A DNA stretch of 8,714 nucleotides from Helicobacteraceae bacterium (GTDB lineage: Bacteria > Campylobacterota > Campylobacteria > Campylobacterales > Sulfurimonadaceae), in NCBI GenBank assembly GCA_027056525.1, contig JALUKO010000087.1, forward strand, positions 1 through 8,714, in the 5' to 3' direction. A model generated the notes under the pieces. It worked only from the letters and a program-made list of their open reading frames with translations, was not told the origin of the DNA and did no database searches. Shown one piece after another: positions 4,730-8,714 of the stretch; the first letter of the stretch is position 1, and each line of letters starts with the position of its first letter. Both the position numbers and the translations under genes were made by a program.

Positions 4730-7700
4730 CTATGGAGTATCAAGAACAACTTTTTCAAACGTAATCATAGGATTTACAATAGTTGGAAAATTAGATACAT
4801 CAAAAACCAAATCTCCGGCAGGAGGTCCCATCTCACCGTTATAATCAGTTGATGGATCTTTGATAACCGTTAATGTTACATTGGTATCTTGAGCCGTGGC
4901 TGTATAATCACCCATCTCAAAAGCATTCCAGATATCACCTCCATCATTATAAGAAGTGGAACTATTGAGATCCATACCAGCAGTGATATACTTTCCATTT
5001 GATTCCAAGATCAATAAAGTGACGTCGCTAGAGCTGTTTTGATCTACCGAGAGCCACGTTCCTACCCATGGAGTTGTAAGATCACCATCATCTCTGACAA
5101 AAGTTACATTACCATCACCATCACTAAAACTCATAGTATCATTGAGATCATTATATACTAGAGTTCCGCCAACTGCGCTGTCACCTAAGTTGGAGTTGAT
5201 TTTTGCCTGAAGATTAGTAGCCTGTTTTTTATCAGTACTTAACGTAAACCAACCAAGTTCAATTCCACCAAGGATACCACCACTTCCGTTTGTATCTTGC
5301 ATCATGAAATAACTTGCATCATCCAAAATCGAAATATGGACACCGTAGGTTTTATTGATCCATGATCCGATCATAGGTGTCGTTCTCTCAGGGTTCGTTG
5401 TGTTGTTATCTCCTGATGTTGTGTTGTTATCTCCTGATGTTGTGTTAGTATCTCCAGGAGCAACAAAAGCACTATAGTTTTGTAAAATATATGCTTTTAT
5501 ATCATTGATTGCCGTCTCATTAAATGCTAAGGAATCTTCACCCGTTTCATACTCTAGGGAAGGTTGGTTATAATCTCCCAGCATAACGGTACCGTTTACT
5601 TTTGCTATCAATGTAAAGAAATCACCATAAGTGTCATCTGTTTGTGTTGCAACTACAACAAGATCATTATTTGAAAGTTTTACTACACTCCATGTTCCAA
5701 CTTTCACCTGATTACTCCACTGAGTAGGATCTGAGGCTTCTGCAAACACTATATCACCTGTGAGACCTTCTGTAAGTGTAGTTACTTGATTTCCGTTACT
5801 GTCAATGATCGGATATTCATGATAATAAGTGTCGCTGTTGTTTAGATCTATATCGATAACCGGCGTAGCATTAAGGTCACGTTTACACCCCACACCATAT
5901 GCTCCAAAACCACCGATATGCTGCATATATGTAGCTATATCATCAAATGTTTCATTGGAATCTTCCCAGTTTGGTGCCACCATAACATGTGGAACATAAT
6001 CAGCGCGATATTCCACTAAATTTTTAAACCCTATCACGTACCCTTTTGCACCGCTTGAAAATGAAAGAGGTGTAGAGTTAAAATCTCGTGTCATATTATC
6101 TATTTGTGCTTGTACTGCCGCATCCGGATTAGCCAAGTCAACTTCACTTAAAAGTTTCACTGATTCAAAACCGTCTATATCAAGAGTACCATCTGCATTG
6201 ATAACCGCACTCCCACTTCTTGCCACCCAAGCGCCATTGACAAAGGCATACTCAGAATCACCGGTTTGTGCTACAGAGACAAAAGTGGTTGAGTTCATAT
6301 CAAATATAGATCTTTCAGAACTCACACTGTTGCTTGAAATAACATTATCTTCTATAACGATCTGAGATACTCCGTCCTCTTCATCGATATAGTAACCATA
6401 TATCTCCATACCATCACTAAAACCTAGCGTAGAAGATGTAGTACTGTTATCAATATCCTCTTTCATAGTCGTGATTTGTGCACGAATCGTTTTAATTTCT
6501 GCTGCTTTTTCAAGAGCACTCTGCAGATATCCTTCAAGTTTTGCTTTCTCTTGAAGTGCTGCATCTTTTGCATCTAAAACACTGAACTCATCTAAGGTCG
6601 CTTGGGCGGCTAACGCTTCTGCATATTTTGCAGCTATCGCTTCAATGGAAGCATTTGCATCATTATATGCTTCCAGTGCTTCGTTTGCCGAAGTATTTGC
6701 ATCACTGAATTTTTGAGCAACTGTTTGCGCATAAGTTGGATTTGAAGCAATAATAGTTATATAGAGCATATCTGCTTCTATCTCAGATTTGAGTGTTGAA
6801 GCATTGATATCAAAAAGATTTTTTGCCGTGTTTTTTGTAGCATTGATCTCTGATACATAAGAAGCGATTCTTGCCGCTTTTACTGCAGTTGCTTCCGCTT
6901 CTGCTTTTGCAAGAAGCGCAGTTTCTTTAAGTGTTTGAGCATACAAAAGCTGTGATGAGACAACACTAACCTGTGCTTCAATGGCAGTTCTTTCAGTAAC
7001 AGAACTATTCACATCAGTACTGTTGGTATCTACTAAACCCTGTAGGTTTGTCAGTGCGGTTTGTGCTACAAGTAAAGCATTTTGCGCCGTTGTAACATTT
7101 GCATCAACATTGATACCTGTAAGATTAAGATCACGTATCGCTGTTTGGATACCTTTAGTTGCATTGACGTCCAGATCCATACGATGGTATAAAAATGCCC
7201 CTATCTCTTTGTTGGCTTTTACCTGTGCCTGTGCAATTGCACCCGCTGCTGCTTGTTCTGCTGCTTCTGCTGCTGCTTGTGCTGCTGCCAAATCTGCTGC
7301 TGCTTTCGCATCTGCCGCCGCTTTTTCTGCCGCTTGTGCTTCAAGTTCCGCTGCAAGCTTCTCAGCTTCTGCCTGTGCTGCTGCTGCAAGTGCTTGTGCT
7401 TCCCTTTGTGCTGCCTCTGCAGATATAGCTTTTTCTTCGGCTGCTGCCAACGCTTCAGCATCTGCCGCTGCCTGTTCTGCGGCTGCTTTTTCTGCTGCTG
7501 CTTGTGCGGCTGCTGCTTGTGCTTCTAGATAAGCTTCATATTTTGCTCTGTCAGCTGCATCGGCTTCTGCTGCTGCTTTTGCTGCTGCAAGCGCTGCTTC
7601 TGCATCAGATTGTGCCTGTTTTGCAGCTAAGATTTCTGCCTCTTTTGTTTGTTGTGTCTCTTGAAGCGCTTCTATTTCAGCAATTTTTGCTTGAGTTAGT

Positions 7701-8650
7701 TTTTTGGCTTCTGTTATTGCATCAACAGCAGCTTGTTTGAGTTCATCTTCTGTTGCACCGTTTACTTGAGTGATTGCCGCATCAAGCTTTGCCAACACAT
7801 TGGAAGTGCTTGCTGATTCTATCTCCTGTGCTGCGGTATTTGCACTTGTAACTGCTGTCACCGCTGCCGTTTGTGCGATCGCTTTACTTGCTACTTTTGC
7901 CGCAGGATTGGAAGCAAATACAACATCAGCCGCTTTTTTCGTTGCCGCTGTTACAGCAGTAGTATCAAGCTCAACCGCCGTGGTTGCTCCATCAAAATTA
8001 TCTGCAATCGCATCAAATACACTACTCATAGTTGTATTTACCTCTGTGTTTGCATCAGCACCCGCTAATGTAACAGTAGCAGAGTGTACCAGTACTTGCA
8101 GTTGTGTTTGTTTTGCCAAAACTGCCTGAGCTTGTGATGCATTTGCTCCGTCTATCTCTTCATAAGGATCAAACTGTGTAACATTTACATCACTTGGAAC
8201 ACCAAGCGCAGTTTTAACATCTGTCTCCGCTTCTGATGGTGTTTTTCCCTTTTCTACGAGTGATTGGATTGCAGATGTCAGTGGTGTCACCACAGTTGAA
8301 CCTGCAGGCGCTTTAAGTGAACCTGTAAATGCTGCACCTGTAGAGAGGTCAGTTCCACCCACCAAAAGTAATGGACCGGTAGCAGTTGTTGAGGCTATTG
8401 TAAACTTACCTCTTTCGTCAGTGAGAGCCGAAGGTTCCCCTGCATCACACGCATTGTTTTGATTAACATCGATACATACCGTTGCACCAACGATGAGCCC
8501 ATCTATCCCTGTTCCGCTGTAAGATGCAGAAGTAGCAGAAGTTGTCGTATCATCATCACCACCACTACTGCTACTGCTACATGCACTTAAGCCTAGTAAA
8601 GCGGCTACTGCCAATGAGACAGCGACACCGCTAAATTTACCCTTTATCAT
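4730..8650 (-). CDS. Large multidomain surface or periplasmic lipoprotein with many N-glycosylation sequons
   Basis: 1306 residues; no single named family fits. Residues 1-24 are a lipoprotein signal peptide with lipobox LSAC. Cys24 would be lipidated, and Ser at +2 favours the outer membrane by the E. coli rule. A Ser/Gly/Asp/Thr linker leads to a module at about 47-165 containing an EF-hand-like loop, D-x-N-x-N-x-A-x-D-x-x-E at 61-72, and a likely Cys59-Cys68 disulfide. Residues 166-338 are Ala/Thr-rich and helical. Residues 339-478 are an Ala/Glu/Lys-rich TolA-like helix, and coiled coil continues at about 520-735. Residues 740-1060 look beta-rich and unknown. A repeat linker (1066-1085) leads to two beta modules starting GSW (1095) and GTW (1197), recalling lipocalin-like folds. 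Twenty-five D/E-X-N-X-S/T sequons are present. An AAAGGAG ribosome site 5 bases before the ATG fixes the start. Role unknown; a glycosylated stalk or envelope-spanning protein is my inference. Confidence 0.88.
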   Translation of the reverse strand: MIKGKFSGVAVSLAVAALLGLSACSSSSSGGDDDTTTSATSASYSGTGIDGLIVGATVCIDVNQNNACDAGEPSALTDERGKFTIASTTATGPLLLVGGTDLSTGAAFTGSLKAPAGSTVVTPLTSAIQSLVEKGKTPSEAETDVKTALGVPSDVNVTQFDPYEEIDGANASQAQAVLAKQTQLQVLVHSATVTLAGADANTEVNTTMSSVFDAIADNFDGATTAVELDTTAVTAATKKAADVVFASNPAAKVASKAIAQTAAVTAVTSANTAAQEIESASTSNVLAKLDAAITQVNGATEDELKQAAVDAITEAKKLTQAKIAEIEALQETQQTKEAEILAAKQAQSDAEAALAAAKAAAEADAADRAKYEAYLEAQAAAAQAAAEKAAAEQAAADAEALAAAEEKAISAEAAQREAQALAAAAQAEAEKLAAELEAQAAEKAAADAKAAADLAAAQAAAEAAEQAAAGAIAQAQVKANKEIGAFLYHRMDLDVNATKGIQTAIRDLNLTGINVDANVTTAQNALLVAQTALTNLQGLVDTNSTDVNSSVTERTAIEAQVSVVSSQLLYAQTLKETALLAKAEAEATAVKAARIASYVSEINATKNTAKNLFDINASTLKSEIEADMLYITIIASNPTYAQTVAQKFSDANTSANEALEAYNDANASIEAIAAKYAEALAAQATLDEFSVLDAKDAALQEKAKLEGYLQSALEKAAEIKTIRAQITTMKEDIDNSTTSSTLGFSDGMEIYGYYIDEEDGVSQIVIEDNVISSNSVSSERSIFDMNSTTFVSVAQTGDSEYAFVNGAWVARSGSAVINADGTLDIDGFESVKLLSEVDLANPDAAVQAQIDNMTRDFNSTPLSFSSGAKGYVIGFKNLVEYRADYVPHVMVAPNWEDSNETFDDIATYMQHIGGFGAYGVGCKRDLNATPVIDIDLNNSDTYYHEYPIIDSNGNQVTTLTEGLTGDIVFAEASDPTQWSNQVKVGTWSVVKLSNNDLVVVATQTDDTYGDFFTLIAKVNGTVMLGDYNQPSLEYETGEDSLAFNETAINDIKAYILQNYSAFVAPGDTNTTSGDNNTTSGDNNTTNPERTTPMIGSWINKTYGVHISILDDASYFMMQDTNGSGGILGGIELGWFTLSTDKKQATNLQAKINSNLGDSAVGGTLVYNDLNDTMSFSDGDGNVTFVRDDGDLTTPWVGTWLSVDQNSSSDVTLLILESNGKYITAGMDLNSSTSYNDGGDIWNAFEMGDYTATAQDTNVTLTVIKDPSTDYNGEMGPPAGDLVFDVSNFPTIVNPMITFEKVVLDTP
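5399..5461 (-). repeat. 21-bp tandem repeat, two perfect copies plus one degenerate
   Basis: On the plus strand, positions 5399-5419 and 5420-5440 are identical 21-base units, and 5441-5461 is a third, diverged copy. They encode the linker S-G-D-N-N-T-T style repeats (residues 1066-1085). Each unit keeps the frame and carries one D-X-N-T-T glycosylation sequon. Copy number could change by slippage without breaking the protein. Confidence 0.9.
7217..7636 (-). repeat. Low-complexity GCN-rich tract coding the alanine-rich helix
   Basis: About 140 codons (residues 339-478) are dominated by Ala with Glu, Lys, Gln and Asp, written as runs of GCTGCT/GCAGCA-type codons. The imperfect short repeats leave several frames on both strands free of stop codons, which produces many false open frames here. 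A continuous helix of this length would be about 21 nm, similar to the depth of a Gram-negative periplasm. It resembles the TolA central helix in composition only. Confidence 0.8.
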
Positions 8651-8655
8651 ATCTT

Positions 8656-8673
8656 CTCCTTTAATATATTAAA
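8656..8673 (-). promoter_or_regulatory. Strong ribosome site overlapping a 14-base A/T palindrome before the lipoprotein start
   Basis: AAAGGAG (8656-8662 on the minus strand) lies 5 bases before the ATG and decides the start. Its first three bases are also the end of a perfect palindrome, TTTAATATATTAAA (8660-8673). The palindrome could be an operator or a weak hairpin affecting access to the ribosome site, or chance in A/T-rich DNA. Confidence 0.5.
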
Positions 8674-8696
8674 AGTTTTCACAATTCGTTTAAGCC

Positions 8697-8704
8697 ACTA
8701 TAAT
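8697..8704. promoter_or_regulatory. Candidate -10 boxes at the right edge, one per strand
   Basis: The minus strand reads TATAGT at 8697-8702, about 47 bases before the lipoprotein start, and is a fair -10 for that gene. The plus strand reads TATAAT at 8699-8704, pointing out of the window, and could serve a divergent gene beyond it. No -35 box can be judged because the window ends at 8714. Confidence 0.3.
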
Positions 8705-8714
8705 CATATTCATA

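Noticed and set aside
5399..5461. CRISPR array
   Set aside because: The 21-bp units are directly adjacent with no spacers, are in frame within a gene and number only three.
6981..7532. Plus-strand open frame of 183 codons rich in Ala, Ser and Cys
   Set aside because: It is antisense to the lipoprotein's alanine-rich tract. GCN-rich repeats leave stop-free frames on both strands, several other frames are open at the same place, and I see no ribosome site or plausible protein pattern.
7770..8129. Plus-strand open frame of 119 codons with hydrophobic Ala/Val-rich sequence
   Set aside because: It is also a shadow of the Ala/Thr-rich part of the lipoprotein; the hydrophobic look comes from reverse-complemented Ala/Thr codons.
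4730..8650. TolA as the name for the large lipoprotein
   Set aside because: Only the alanine-rich helix is TolA-like. It has a lipobox instead of a TolA membrane helix, is about three times as long as TolA, and has no tol or pal genes beside it.
4730..8650. Frameshift or fusion of two genes in the lipoprotein
   Set aside because: One continuous frame with a signal peptide at one end and a terminator after the stop, and sequons spread through most of its length, argue for one intact gene.

Overview
The window is AT-rich bacterial DNA, and every well-supported gene lies on the minus strand. The gene content and style suggest a free-living Campylobacterota (epsilonproteobacterium), something like Sulfurimonas. 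The pointers are AT-rich promoters with good -10 but poor -35 boxes, a lipoyl-dehydrogenase-type enzyme with no E1/E2 partners beside it, small acidic helical orphan proteins, and a lipoprotein full of D/E-X-N-X-S/T glycosylation sequons. This assignment is an inference; no marker gene is present.

Layout in transcription order, right to left. (1) 8650-4730 encodes a 1306-residue secreted lipoprotein. It has a lipobox, an EF-hand-like calcium loop, an alanine-rich TolA-like helix, further coiled coil, a beta-rich region, a Thr/Asn linker made of 21-bp repeats and two beta modules that begin with G-x-W. A hairpin terminator follows at 4683-4711. (2) 4450-4729 is an AT-rich intergenic stretch. 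It holds the promoter of the next operon and a possible short plus-strand transcript with a 21-codon reading frame. (3) 4449-540 is a tight four-gene operon: APC-family amino-acid permease, 76-residue coiled-coil protein, FAD/disulfide oxidoreductase of the lipoyl dehydrogenase type, and membrane-anchored MtfA-family (M90) zinc peptidase. The gaps are 1, 12 and 0 bases. (4) 482-51 holds two small hypothetical proteins, either read through from the operon or transcribed from their own promoter.

The strongest unusual signal is in the lipoprotein. It contains 25 copies of the extended bacterial N-glycosylation sequon D/E-X-N-X-S/T, while I find none in the six other minus-strand proteins. Three of the 25 are carried by tandem 21-bp DNA repeats, one per repeat, so repeat-number change would change glycosite number. 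The second point of interest is the operon. Its oxidoreductase has Gly-Arg-Arg where NAD-specific lipoyl dehydrogenases carry an acidic residue, and its peptidase has an N-terminal membrane anchor that E. coli MtfA lacks. The joint role of these four genes cannot be read from the sequence.
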